A stretch of 64,000 bases of DNA, taken from contig CP072107.1 in assembly GCA_022870705.1 (NCBI GenBank), forward strand, positions 1,300,501 through 1,364,500, read 5' to 3'. The notes under the pieces were generated by a model. That model saw only the letters and a list, made by a program, of their open reading frames with translations. It was not told the origin of the DNA and made no database searches. Position numbers and translations under genes: made by a program. Below are positions 17,174-25,534 of this stretch, piece after piece (position 1 is the first letter of the stretch; every line of letters begins with the position of its first letter). The DNA comes from Oscillospiraceae bacterium CM (GTDB lineage Bacteria > Bacillota > Clostridia > Oscillospirales > Oscillospiraceae).

Positions 17174-17202
17174 TTGACATGAATCCAAAAGTGTTTTATG
17201 CT
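17174..17202 (+). promoter_or_regulatory. Promoter of tRNA-Pro
   Basis: TTGACA, 17-bp spacer, TATGCT, followed about 30 bp later by the tRNA gene. Confidence 0.8.
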
Positions 17203-17232
17203 ACTACCTACGAGTCAAAAGACTCATCCTAT

Positions 17233-17309
17233 CGGGGTGTGGCGAAGTTTGGTATCGCGCATGGTTCGGGACCATGAGGCCGCGGGTTCAAGTCCCGCCA
17301 CTCCGACCA
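17233..17309 (+). tRNA. tRNA-Pro (CGG)
   Basis: 77 nt with encoded CCA, acceptor CGGGGTG/CACTCCG, and anticodon CGG within CATGGTTCGGGACCATG. Confidence 0.96.
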
Positions 17310-17317
17310 AAAGCAAG

Positions 17318-17365
17318 ACCATCTATTGATAAACAATGTTTTTCAGTAGATGGTTTATTTTATAT
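17318..17365 (+). terminator. Terminator of tRNA-Pro
   Basis: ACCATCTATTGA and TCAGTAGATGGT form a 12-bp stem with one G-U, followed by TTATTTTATATT. Confidence 0.75.
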
Positions 17366-17387
17366 TGTGAAGTGCGGTGATGTGGTA

Positions 17388-17834
17388 ATGGAAGACAAGC
17401 TCATTGCTCCCTGCGGGATGAATTGCAGCTTATGCATCGCTTATCAGTTCATGGAAAGAGACTTAAACAGCAAGGGTTTTCACAAGAAGTATTGCCCCGG
17501 CTGCATTCCAAGAGGGAAAAATTGCACGCATATGGGCGATCAGTGCGACTTGCTTGGAAAAGGCTTGGTGCGGTTTTGCTTTGAATGCAAAAAATATCCC
17601 TGCAAACGGCTAAAATCACTCGACACGCGCTACCGCACAAAATACCACATGAGTATGATAGACAATCTTGATTGCATCAAAGAAGACGGCATGCAAACAT
17701 TTCTTCAACAGCAAGAGGCGCAATGGCGCTGTCGTACGTGCGGCAGCCCGATATGCTGTCACAACGGGTTATGCTTGACTTGCAATGTCGATATTCTGCA
17801 ACAAAAGAAAAAATATCGTTGGGGTGAGGCGTAG
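17388..17834 (+). CDS. DUF3795 domain cysteine-rich protein
   Basis: 148 residues with 17 or more cysteines. The N-terminus IAPCGMNCSLCIAYQFMERD and the motifs KKYCPGCIPRGKNC, RFCFECKKYPCKRL and WRCRTCGSPICCHNGLC match the DUF3795 family, thought to bind zinc or iron-sulfur clusters; function unknown. The ATG at 17388 has only a weak GGTGA upstream. Base composition is lower in GC than the neighbours, and it sits just after tRNA-Pro, so horizontal transfer is possible. Confidence 0.8.
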   Translation: MEDKLIAPCGMNCSLCIAYQFMERDLNSKGFHKKYCPGCIPRGKNCTHMGDQCDLLGKGLVRFCFECKKYPCKRLKSLDTRYRTKYHMSMIDNLDCIKEDGMQTFLQQQEAQWRCRTCGSPICCHNGLCLTCNVDILQQKKKYRWGEA

Positions 17835-17861
17835 ACTGATGGACGGTATCCTGAGTGCCAC

Positions 17862-17890
17862 TTGACATTTTTTGGCTTTCACCATAAGAT
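17862..17890 (+). promoter_or_regulatory. Promoter of the lipoprotein gene
   Basis: TTGACA, 17-bp spacer, TAAGAT, about 40 bp upstream of the ATG. Confidence 0.75.
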
Positions 17891-17929
17891 GGATTCGGAT
17901 TTTATTTGTCTTATTGGAGGTCTATCACC

Positions 17930-19285
17930 ATGAAAATGACAGCGTTTAGGGTTTTCGTTTTACTCTCTGTGGTTGTCGCGGTTGGCCTTTCTGGATGCGC
18001 CGCTTCGATCGGCACAAACACGGCAAAAAATGAGCCAACAGCTCGGGCACAGCTCATAGCTGATGCTACCCTATACGAGAAATACGGTTTGTCAATCGCC
18101 ATCCCCAATGCATACGCCGACCAACTGCTTGTGTTCACCGAGTCAAAATGGGTTGACTCGGAAAACAAATCTCTGATTTCCGTATATGAAAAAAAGAGCT
18201 ATGAAGATAGTCAGAAGGAGAATGGCGACGCTTTCTATATGGGCTTTTTGTTCTCCATCGTGCGCTATACACAAGCGCAGTATGAGCAGTATTTGTCCTC
18301 CGACGGCTCTGGTCTTTCGTTTTTTTCAAAAGACGCTGAATATTATTATGGGTGGGCAACGGCGACGGACGTACAGTTTTACCGCTCCGGCGGCGTTGTG
18401 AATACAGAATCCAGCGATTGGGAAGCGTGGGTTGACCTATGCGAAAACCTCTCCGCAATCAAAAACGATTTTACAGCGCGCAATAACTTAACCCCCTACA
18501 GCGACGACGAATTCTGGGACAGAGACTTTACGTATGACGGCGCGCATCTGTATCTGACCTTTTATCCCTACGCTAATAATAGGCGCGATGCCGAGCAGCA
18601 GGGTATCAATTGGCCGGATGTCTCGTATACGCTCGTCCTGTCTCAACCCGTCACACAGGGGGAAGCTGGTATCTGGTGCGTTGAGCGCTCGTATGACACG
18701 ACATACGGCAACCTGTACATCGAGTTTCCGGCAACCAGCCAACCGGCGGCGGCCTATTACGCCGCGCTTCAAAAAGCAGCAGATACCGGCACAGACACTG
18801 CGCTGCTCGACCCCGTTTCTGCCGCAGTTTCATTTGCCAAAACGAAATTTGACTATGCAACGGTGACGGTCGACAGCTTCTCACCAGTAAACGGTGAACC
18901 AGCCGGTAATGTCTTACGGCGCTGTAACGTTGTCTTTGACGACATGGGAACACTGCAAAAATTGACAAACGAAAGCGGTAAGTCCTACTTGTCAAAAGCC
19001 TACGGCGTGCCGAGCTATTACAATGGTCCGCTTAGTAATTATACAGGCTCCAGCCTGTATCCGATTTTATGGATTATAGCACAAGCCCCGTCGTCGATTT
19101 CAGGCAACGCCGTGATCTGCCGCAACAGCGGCGGGGAAAAAACACTGACGTTCTATAATCAGGACAGCCTTTTGTGTGTGGAAACGGATGGAACGCAGCG
19201 CTGGTATAAGCCCGCGTATCCATATAATAAATCTCCTTACGACCGAATGCTCAGCTACTATGAGGAATTCCAAGCCGCTGAATAA
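17930..19285 (+). CDS. Hypothetical surface lipoprotein
   Basis: 451 residues. The N-terminus MKMTAFRVFVLLSVVVAVGLSGC is a lipoprotein signal with lipobox LSGC near residue 23. The mature protein is rich in aromatic residues and Ser/Thr, with no membrane segment and no motif I recognise; it contains an EKYGLSIAIPNAYADQLLVF stretch found at the start of some clostridial lipoproteins. Probably on the outer face of the membrane. GGAGG lies 9 nt before the ATG at 17930. Transcribed alone from a near-consensus promoter and ended by a strong bidirectional terminator. Confidence 0.8.
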   Translation: MKMTAFRVFVLLSVVVAVGLSGCAASIGTNTAKNEPTARAQLIADATLYEKYGLSIAIPNAYADQLLVFTESKWVDSENKSLISVYEKKSYEDSQKENGDAFYMGFLFSIVRYTQAQYEQYLSSDGSGLSFFSKDAEYYYGWATATDVQFYRSGGVVNTESSDWEAWVDLCENLSAIKNDFTARNNLTPYSDDEFWDRDFTYDGAHLYLTFYPYANNRRDAEQQGINWPDVSYTLVLSQPVTQGEAGIWCVERSYDTTYGNLYIEFPATSQPAAAYYAALQKAADTGTDTALLDPVSAAVSFAKTKFDYATVTVDSFSPVNGEPAGNVLRRCNVVFDDMGTLQKLTNESGKSYLSKAYGVPSYYNGPLSNYTGSSLYPILWIIAQAPSSISGNAVICRNSGGEKTLTFYNQDSLLCVETDGTQRWYKPAYPYNKSPYDRMLSYYEEFQAAE

Positions 19286-19311
19286 TTTCCGGCCGCCACT
19301 GTTTCCGCAAC

Positions 19312-19342
19312 AAAAAAGAACAGGTTTTTACCTGTTCTTTTT
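19312..19342. terminator. Bidirectional terminator
   Basis: AAAAAGAACAGG and CCTGTTCTTTTT pair around TTTTTA. U-tracts exist in both directions, serving the convergent lipoprotein and coiled-coil genes. Confidence 0.9.
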
Positions 19343-19374
19343 ACGTCAATATCTATAATTGCCACTCGATTTGA

Positions 19375-19836
19375 TCAGCACGCTTTGATTTCCAGCTTGT
19401 CCACGCGCTTTTCAAGCGAACCAATACGACTGTCTAATTCTTCCTGCTTATCATGCGTTATCTGATACCCGTCAAAAAGCGCATCCAGCTTTTTTGTCAC
19501 ATCGTTTTCGATTTTCAATTCAATCCGAAGCGTCTGCCGGTCGAGCTGCTCTTGAACCCATAGCTTTTGCTCATGAATAACCGCGTCTAAATGCTCGTTT
19601 TGCCTTGCCAGCATCGCCTCAAAACGTGCGTCCTGCTCTGCAACCCGGTTACTGGTATCTGCGTTTTGCTTGGCCAGCAACGCTTCAAAATGCTCATCCT
19701 GCTTAGTAATGCGTTCATCGGCATGCTCATTTTGCCTCGCCAGCATCGTCTCAAAACGTGCATCCTGCTGTGCAAACCGTTTTGTCTGATCGTCAATCAG
19801 CTTTTTTATCTCTTTAAAGAGCTCGTTACTGTCCAA
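19375..19836 (-). CDS. Coiled-coil protein with three 22-residue repeats
   Basis: 153 residues, almost wholly charged and helical, with no membrane segment. Three consecutive 22-residue units begin QDARFETMLARQ, QDEHFEALLAKQ and QDARFEAMLARQ, consistent with a two-hendecad coiled coil; the C-terminus ends in another heptad-type helix (DSRIGSLEKRVDKLEI). No enzymatic motif. The start is TTG at 19836 with GGAGG 8 nt upstream; the ribosome site lies in a 9-bp hairpin. Function unknown; it may be a structural or polymer-scaffold protein. Confidence 0.7.
   Translation of the reverse strand: MDSNELFKEIKKLIDDQTKRFAQQDARFETMLARQNEHADERITKQDEHFEALLAKQNADTSNRVAEQDARFEAMLARQNEHLDAVIHEQKLWVQEQLDRQTLRIELKIENDVTKKLDALFDGYQITHDKQEELDSRIGSLEKRVDKLEIKAC
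19570..19767. repeat. Three 66-bp tandem coding repeats
   Basis: The DNA of the three 22-residue units is an exact 3 x 66 bp tandem array with moderate divergence between units. Confidence 0.85.
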
Positions 19837-19837
19837 G

Positions 19838-19860
19838 ATAATCGCCTCCAAGGCGATTAT
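19838..19860 (-). promoter_or_regulatory. Hairpin enclosing the ribosome-binding site of the coiled-coil gene
   Basis: ATAATCGCC and GGCGATTAT form a perfect 9-bp stem around TTGGA. The GGAGG ribosome site is split between loop and stem, 2-10 nt before the TTG start, so folding should limit translation. Confidence 0.6.
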
Positions 19861-19932
19861 ATGCCGCTTTCCATTTTTCGTCAAGATAGATTCAGCGGCG
19901 CGTGAATCCCGCGCCGCTGTATGATGCCGGTA

Positions 19933-21210
19933 TCATACCTTGCCCTGTGCCGCCACAGCCTCGCGGATGTCTCCGGAGAAGTAGAGCGACCCCAACGCAC
20001 AGACAATGCCGTCTTCCCCCGCCTGACGAATGGCCGCCGATACGCCCGCCGGAATCGTCGCGCAGGCGGTCGTCGGCTTGCCATAGGGCGCGAGAATATC
20101 CCGCAGCCGCTCGGCTTTCATGGCACGCGGGTTGTGGGGCATAACGGTGACGAAGGCCTGTGCCAGCGGCACAAGCAGCTCTGCCATCGCGTCAACATCC
20201 TTATCGGCCATGACGCCCATGAGGAAAACGATCTTTCGGCCGCCGAAATGGCGGGCAAGGCTCTCCGCCGTCGCGGTGAGGCCATGCGGGTTATGCGCAC
20301 CGTCGAGGACAAAGACGGGCGCTTTTAAAAGCACCTCAAAGCGCCCCGGCCAGCTGACTGCCGCAAGCCCTGTTTTGATATCGTCGTCCGTTATATGATA
20401 CCCCTTCGATCGCAAGCACTCAAGCGTGGTGATTGCCAGCGCCGCATTATTCGGCTGATATGTGCCGACGAGGGGCAGACGCAAATCGGTATAGGGCTTC
20501 ATGTCAAACGTCACAGCGTCAAGCCCGAAGTCACGGACGGTCAGGCGTGTAAAGTCGGCCTTAATCAGACGGGCGTTTTTATCACGGCACGTCTGCTCAA
20601 AAACAGCCTCAACGGCCAGATCGCCGCCGTAGACAACAACGTCGCCGCCTTCTTTGATGATCCCGGCCTTCGCCTTAGCGATTTCCTCAAGTGTTGCGCC
20701 AAGCTCCGCCACATGATCCAGGCCGATGGCGGTGATAACGGCAACCTCCGGCGTGTCGATCACATTCGTGGAGTCGAGCTCGCCACCCATGCCAACCTCC
20801 AACACAACGAAATCGCATTGCTGCTCCTTAAAATACAGCATTGCCAACGCCGTGATGAGTTCAAATTCCGTCGGCGGGTCTGCCATCGCGTCGGCAAACG
20901 GACGGATAACGTCCGTCAGCCGCTCCAGCTCACTGTCAGCAATGTGCGCCCCGTTGACCTGCATCCGCTCATTAAACCGCAGGATGTACGGTGAGGTGTA
21001 CAGACCTGTTTTATAGCCGGCTTTCCGAAGAACCGAAGAAAGGCATGCCGCCGTCGAGCCTTTGCCGTTCGTCCCGGCTATATGAATAAATTTTAAGGTC
21101 TTTTCCGGATTGCCAAGCGCTTCGAGAAGCGTTTTTGTCCTGTCGAGGCCGGGCTTGCTGCCCTGCCATTTGACACTGTGGATGTATTCGAGCGTTGATT
21201 CATAACTCAT
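19933..21210 (-). CDS. folC: Bifunctional folylpolyglutamate / dihydrofolate synthase
   Basis: 425 residues. It adds glutamate to folates and may make dihydrofolate. Seen: the P-loop HIAGTNGKGSTAACLSSVL (about residues 42-60), YTSPYILRFNERMQVNG, the Mur-ligase central segment VVLEVGMGGELDSTNV, and the C-terminal VLDGAHNPHG. GGAGG lies 7 nt before the ATG. It follows the acyltransferase gene by 47 nt and may share its transcript. Confidence 0.95.
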   Translation of the reverse strand: MSYESTLEYIHSVKWQGSKPGLDRTKTLLEALGNPEKTLKFIHIAGTNGKGSTAACLSSVLRKAGYKTGLYTSPYILRFNERMQVNGAHIADSELERLTDVIRPFADAMADPPTEFELITALAMLYFKEQQCDFVVLEVGMGGELDSTNVIDTPEVAVITAIGLDHVAELGATLEEIAKAKAGIIKEGGDVVVYGGDLAVEAVFEQTCRDKNARLIKADFTRLTVRDFGLDAVTFDMKPYTDLRLPLVGTYQPNNAALAITTLECLRSKGYHITDDDIKTGLAAVSWPGRFEVLLKAPVFVLDGAHNPHGLTATAESLARHFGGRKIVFLMGVMADKDVDAMAELLVPLAQAFVTVMPHNPRAMKAERLRDILAPYGKPTTACATIPAGVSAAIRQAGEDGIVCALGSLYFSGDIREAVAAQGKV

Positions 21211-21257
21211 TTGATATCCTCCAAACCTTCACGGCTGTAACAAACCGGGTCTCACTG

Positions 21258-22334
21258 CTATGTCAAATATTTTTTGGCAAAGGGAATCCGGCGCAGCGCG
21301 ACGACGATCAGCCAGCTTACCACAAAATCCAGCACTGCAATCAGCGGGACGGAGAAGGCAGCATTAAAAGATAGCGTTGTCAGCCCAAAGCTGTAAACGC
21401 GCTCGGTGACAAAGGCGTGAACAAGGTAAATCCCCAGTGTGCACGCGGCAAGACTTGTGATGCGCTTGACAGTTTTATCACCCAGACGCAGGCGAGGCAC
21501 TGCTTTCTGAAACAACAGGAAAACGCCGACGCTTAAGAAGAACACCGGCAGGGACATAAAGTCGTACATCAGACCGTATGTGACCCCGCTGTCCTCCGAA
21601 CGAAGCGCCGTGATAAAAACCGTCGCCCCCGCCCCAAGCAGGCCGAGCGCCGCCAAGGCGACTGTGGCGCGTCGGCTGACCGGATACGTCCCGAGATAAT
21701 AACCGAGCAGAAAATAGCCCGCGTAACCGCCGATGACGCCAAGCGGTATCCTGTCTATAAGTTCTTTCACGGCTTCCGGTATCTGAAGAAGCATCAGCGC
21801 CGGTTTCAGAACAGAAAATAAAAAGAAGAGAATGATCGCATATAAAACGAGATTTTTGTCCCGTTTTTCGGTCACCGCGCGCAGAATCGGCACGGTGAGA
21901 TAGAGGCCTATGAGCATCGGCAGAAACCAGAGGTGATAATGCCCCCGCGCAGCTGTTTCCAGAAAATCCAAAAGCGCCGTCGGTCCGACCGGCGCGCCGC
22001 GCCAGATAAAATCGACAAAGGCGTAAAAAAGCTCCCAAACAGCCCACGCGATGGTGATTTTTAAAAGGCGTCTCTTAAAGAGCTCTTTAAATGTGAATGG
22101 CTTGTCCGGATTTAAATTCATCGCCCCGCTGATCATGACGAAAACCGGAACGGCAAAGCGCGCCAAACCGTCATATACATTAAAGGCCTTCCAGGCCGTG
22201 CTGGCAACGGAAACGCTGTATTGGTTCGATGCGCTGACATGGATGATGATGACGGCAAAACATGAAATAATGCGCAGCAGGTCGATATAGAGAAGGCGGC
22301 CGTCTACCCGCTTGCGTTCTGTAGATTGTTCCAA
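21258..22334 (-). CDS. Acyltransferase family 3 integral membrane protein
   Basis: 358 residues and about ten transmembrane helices. LYIDLLRIISCFAVIIIHVS and HYHLWFLPMLIGLY are the conserved arginine/histidine segments of acyltransferase-3 (OafA/WecH-like) proteins, which O-acetylate or otherwise acylate surface sugars. The start is TTG at 22334 with GAGGGG about 9 nt upstream; a longer frame exists without a ribosome site. Substrate unknown. Confidence 0.85.
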   Translation of the reverse strand: MEQSTERKRVDGRLLYIDLLRIISCFAVIIIHVSASNQYSVSVASTAWKAFNVYDGLARFAVPVFVMISGAMNLNPDKPFTFKELFKRRLLKITIAWAVWELFYAFVDFIWRGAPVGPTALLDFLETAARGHYHLWFLPMLIGLYLTVPILRAVTEKRDKNLVLYAIILFFLFSVLKPALMLLQIPEAVKELIDRIPLGVIGGYAGYFLLGYYLGTYPVSRRATVALAALGLLGAGATVFITALRSEDSGVTYGLMYDFMSLPVFFLSVGVFLLFQKAVPRLRLGDKTVKRITSLAACTLGIYLVHAFVTERVYSFGLTTLSFNAAFSVPLIAVLDFVVSWLIVVALRRIPFAKKYLT

Positions 22335-22440
22335 TTGTGTTAACCCCTCATTGGCATTACAAAGCTTTATCATTATAAACAGACAGGACCTGAATTTCAA
22401 GGCCGCAGGGTGCTTTATTATTATGTATTGTAGCTTATAC

Positions 22441-24201
22441 CTATTTCAGGCGTTCTGCGATGTCTTCCTGCTGTATGGCGATAATCGTCTGATAATCGGT
22501 ATACGTCACCATACCGGGGCGGGCGCCCGGCATTTTTTTAACGTGCTTGACAAGGGTGTAATCAACAGGTATTTTACCGCCGCCACGCCCCTGTGAAAAC
22601 CATGCTGCCAGAGACGCTGCCTCTGAAAGTGTTTGGGCGTCCGGTACTGCCCCATGCGTTGAAATGACAACGTGCGAACCGGGGATTTTCTGCGCATGAA
22701 GCCAAACGTCGCTTTTAAAGGCCAAGGCGTGCGTCAGCGCCTCATTTTGGACGTTGTTGCGCCCAACAAAAATATCGAGACCCGACGACGATTTAAACTT
22801 CATCGGCGGCAGTGCAGTCGTCTTTTCTTTTTTGTTTGTTTTTTCCCGCTTAATATAACCTGTTAAAACAAGCTCACGCCGGATTTCCTGAAGTTCGCGC
22901 TCGGAGGCGGCGCGTTTGAGCTCGTCAAGAACGGTTTTCAGGTATAAGAGTTCCGTGTCGCCCTGCACTATCTGCCCCGTCAGAACCTTTTCGGCATTTT
23001 TCGCCTTTTGATAATCCCGGTAATAACGCGCCGCGTTTTGCTGCGGTGTCTTTCGCGGGTCAAGCGGAATGTTAACCGTCCGCCCATCCGGCGCGTAAAA
23101 GTCCACTACTGTCACACTTTCGTCGCCTTTTTGGACGGCATAAAGGTTCGCCGTTATCAGATCACCGAGTTCACGCAGACGCTCGCGGCCTTCTGTTTTC
23201 TTGAGTTCTTCCCGCTGGAGCGCCAATTTGCGGACGAGGCGCTCATACGCCGTCGCGGCTGTTTTATGGAGGGTTTGCGCGCGCCGCGTCAGACGTTCGG
23301 CCTGAGACCGGCGCGTATAAAACGTCTCGAGCAGCTCGGAAAAGCCCGCCATTTGGCGCATTGTCGCCACATCGCCATATTGGCTAATTGCCGTGTAGGA
23401 GAACTCCAGCATCCTGCCGTCGCGCCCGACAACGAGAACCGGCGTAAAATGCCCCGCCGCAATAGCAGCTGTCAGCGCGGCAAAAGACGCGAAAAGCAAT
23501 TTGCCCCCGTCCCAGTCTGTGACAGCGCCGAGACGCTTGTCCGTTTCACCATAAGACCTGTTCACAAGCTCGCGCGCCACGAGCGGCGAGAGGCCGTGAA
23601 ACGTTTGAACGAGCCAGACGTCGGCCTCTTTTTCTGGCGGTGAAGCCTTAAAAGCGGCAAAAAATGCGTCCCGCGTCATTGACAGCGGATCGCGTTTATC
23701 CTGCGTGGGCGGCAGGCTGTAATAGAGCCCCGGTAATACGGGCCGAACAGGAGACATTACGCCGTCAACACGCCGCAGGCAGTCTATGATGAGGCCGTCT
23801 CCGGTCGTCAGAATGATATTTGAGTGCCGTCCTATGAGTTCCAGAATCAAATGCTTTTCCACCGCTTCGCCAAGCGCGTCCGGCGCGTCAACCCGGAGAT
23901 CGACGACGCGCTCCAACGGCGCCTGCGTCAGTGAAACAATTTTTGCCCCGGCTAGATGTTTGCGCAGCAGCATGCAGAACATTGGCGGTGCCGATGGGTT
24001 TTCAAACGAATACTCCGTAAGATGAACGCGCGCATCCTGCGCTCCAGCCGAGATGAGCAAACGGCGGGGCGCGCCATAGCCGCGCAGCGTGAGTAAAATC
24101 TGATCGCGCTCCGGTTGCTGGACTTTGTCGATTTTCAGGCCTGTTACGGCGTGCGCAAGCTCTGAACAGAGCGCCGTCAGGCAGAAAGCGTCAAGCGGCA
24201 T
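22441..24201 (-). CDS. rqcH: NFACT protein RqcH (ribosome quality control, Ala-tailing)
   Basis: 586 residues. RqcH/FbpA proteins bind stalled 50S subunits and add C-terminal alanine tails. The N-terminal NFACT-N domain (MPLDAFCLTALCSELAH, FENPSAPPMFCMLLRKHL), a central coiled coil (about 290-430), and a C-terminal NFACT-R domain (FKSSSGLDIFVGRNNVQNEA, DVWLHAQKIPGSHVVI) are all present and complete. The older fibronectin-binding annotation of this family is less likely to reflect its main role. It follows mrnC by 2 nt. Confidence 0.93.
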   Translation of the reverse strand: MPLDAFCLTALCSELAHAVTGLKIDKVQQPERDQILLTLRGYGAPRRLLISAGAQDARVHLTEYSFENPSAPPMFCMLLRKHLAGAKIVSLTQAPLERVVDLRVDAPDALGEAVEKHLILELIGRHSNIILTTGDGLIIDCLRRVDGVMSPVRPVLPGLYYSLPPTQDKRDPLSMTRDAFFAAFKASPPEKEADVWLVQTFHGLSPLVARELVNRSYGETDKRLGAVTDWDGGKLLFASFAALTAAIAAGHFTPVLVVGRDGRMLEFSYTAISQYGDVATMRQMAGFSELLETFYTRRSQAERLTRRAQTLHKTAATAYERLVRKLALQREELKKTEGRERLRELGDLITANLYAVQKGDESVTVVDFYAPDGRTVNIPLDPRKTPQQNAARYYRDYQKAKNAEKVLTGQIVQGDTELLYLKTVLDELKRAASERELQEIRRELVLTGYIKREKTNKKEKTTALPPMKFKSSSGLDIFVGRNNVQNEALTHALAFKSDVWLHAQKIPGSHVVISTHGAVPDAQTLSEAASLAAWFSQGRGGGKIPVDYTLVKHVKKMPGARPGMVTYTDYQTIIAIQQEDIAERLK

Positions 24202-24203
24202 CG

Positions 24204-24617
24204 CTATTCTCCCTCGCCGTTTTCAACGATGCGCGCAAACAAATCGTTGAGCCTTTTTGTTTCACCTTTGGCGTACAGATAGCCGAAAAGCGCCTCAAGC
24301 CCTGTGGCGGCGTGGTATTCCTCTTGCGTCGCCCCGCGCGGGATGGTGCGCACGCGGGTGTTACGGCCGCGTTTAAAAACGGCGGCCTCCGCCGCCGTCA
24401 GCTCCGGCATTATTTTTGCCACCGCCCGTGCCTGCGCCGGTGCGGCGACAAAACCGACAGAAGCCTTGTGCAGGCCATGCGCCGTCGCCCGGCCGCTTAA
24501 ACACAGCCACGAGCGGATCATTAGGCTGTAGACGGCGTCACCCAGCTGTGCCAGACCAAGGGTCGACGTCTGATGCAATGCATCATCCGATAATTGAATT
24601 GACAGATAGTCCGTCAT
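24204..24617 (-). CDS. mrnC: Mini-ribonuclease III
   Basis: 137 residues. It matures 23S rRNA ends. LGLAQLGDAVYSLMIRSWLC carries the RNase III catalytic aspartate, and EYHAATGLEALFGYLYAKG the second acidic site; there is no double-stranded RNA-binding domain, as expected for MrnC. The ATG at 24617 follows GAGAAGG by 5 nt; a longer frame begins upstream but lacks conservation. Nearby genes (YihY, rqcH) are co-directional and close. Confidence 0.92.
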   Translation of the reverse strand: MTDYLSIQLSDDALHQTSTLGLAQLGDAVYSLMIRSWLCLSGRATAHGLHKASVGFVAAPAQARAVAKIMPELTAAEAAVFKRGRNTRVRTIPRGATQEEYHAATGLEALFGYLYAKGETKRLNDLFARIVENGEGE

Positions 24618-24636
24618 GCTAACCTTCTCTCTCTTT

Positions 24637-25452
24637 TTACGCCGTCGGCTCCGGCCGAAAGGCCACAATATTGAAGACGTTCCCCAAAATGATAATTATG
24701 CTGCAGATATAAATCCAGAGCATCAGGATAATAAACGACGCGAGCGACCCGTAAACAACGGGGTAGTTGACAGCCAAACCGATCATCCTGGAAAAGACAA
24801 TGCTCACGCAAACGAGCAAAACAGCTGCAAGCGCGGCACCAGGCAGGCGATGTTTTCGTTTTGTCTCCTTCGGCGCCGTCACTCTGTAAACGAGATAAAT
24901 CATCGTCAAAAGAAGCCCGAACAACAAGGCAAAGCGCAGCCACTGCCAAATATCCAGAAAAGCGCTTGTGCCGATGCTGCGCTCCAAATGCACCAAGAGC
25001 CATTCCCCGGAGACGATGACAAGGCCGGAGACGATGATCACGAGCAAAAAGCCGAGTGAAACAACAAAATTAAAGAGAAATCCCCAAAAGCCCGAAAAAC
25101 GCGCGCGGCCCTGAATGTCGGCCATAATTTTCATCAGGGTGCCGAAGGCTGTTGCCGAAGACGTGAAGGTGACAAAAACGCCGATCAAAATCATCAACGC
25201 CGATTGATTCTGGCCGACATAGCGAAGATAGCCGGTGATGACGTTTTCAACGTCCTTCGGGATGAGCTCTTTTGACAGCCAGAGAAGCCGCTCATCTGTC
25301 ATATGCAGTGTTGACATCACAGCCCAGATACAGATAAGCGCCGGGAATATGGATATGGTGATGAAATACGACATAGCGGCAGCAGAACGCGTGACGCGCT
25401 GCTTTGCAAAGATATCCGCCATCTCAACAACGACACGTTTAAAATGTTCCAT
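24637..25452 (-). CDS. YihY/BrkB family membrane protein
   Basis: 271 residues with six transmembrane helices, typical for the YihY (formerly RNase BN) family. SAAAMSYFITISIFPALICI and YGSLASFIILMLWIYICSII are the signature segments. Function unknown; not an RNase. GAGGTG precedes the ATG. The ftsZ terminator lies between it and ftsZ, so it has a separate transcript or depends on readthrough. Confidence 0.9.
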   Translation of the reverse strand: MEHFKRVVVEMADIFAKQRVTRSAAAMSYFITISIFPALICIWAVMSTLHMTDERLLWLSKELIPKDVENVITGYLRYVGQNQSALMILIGVFVTFTSSATAFGTLMKIMADIQGRARFSGFWGFLFNFVVSLGFLLVIIVSGLVIVSGEWLLVHLERSIGTSAFLDIWQWLRFALLFGLLLTMIYLVYRVTAPKETKRKHRLPGAALAAVLLVCVSIVFSRMIGLAVNYPVVYGSLASFIILMLWIYICSIIIILGNVFNIVAFRPEPTA

Positions 25453-25465
25453 GTGACACCTCGTT

Positions 25466-25498
25466 AAAAAAACAGGGCGAGCACGTTATTGCCCGCCC
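25466..25498 (-). terminator. Terminator of ftsZ
   Basis: On the minus strand GGGCGGGCA pairs with TGCTCGCCC (one G-U) around ATAACG, followed by TGTTTTTTT. Confidence 0.88.
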
Positions 25499-25534
25499 CG
25501 CATTTTCAATCACTGCGCTGCCTCACAGGTTATC

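Noticed and set aside
17233-17309. tRNA-Pro as attachment site of an integrated element
   Set aside because: No second copy of the tRNA 3' end and no integrase is found in the window.
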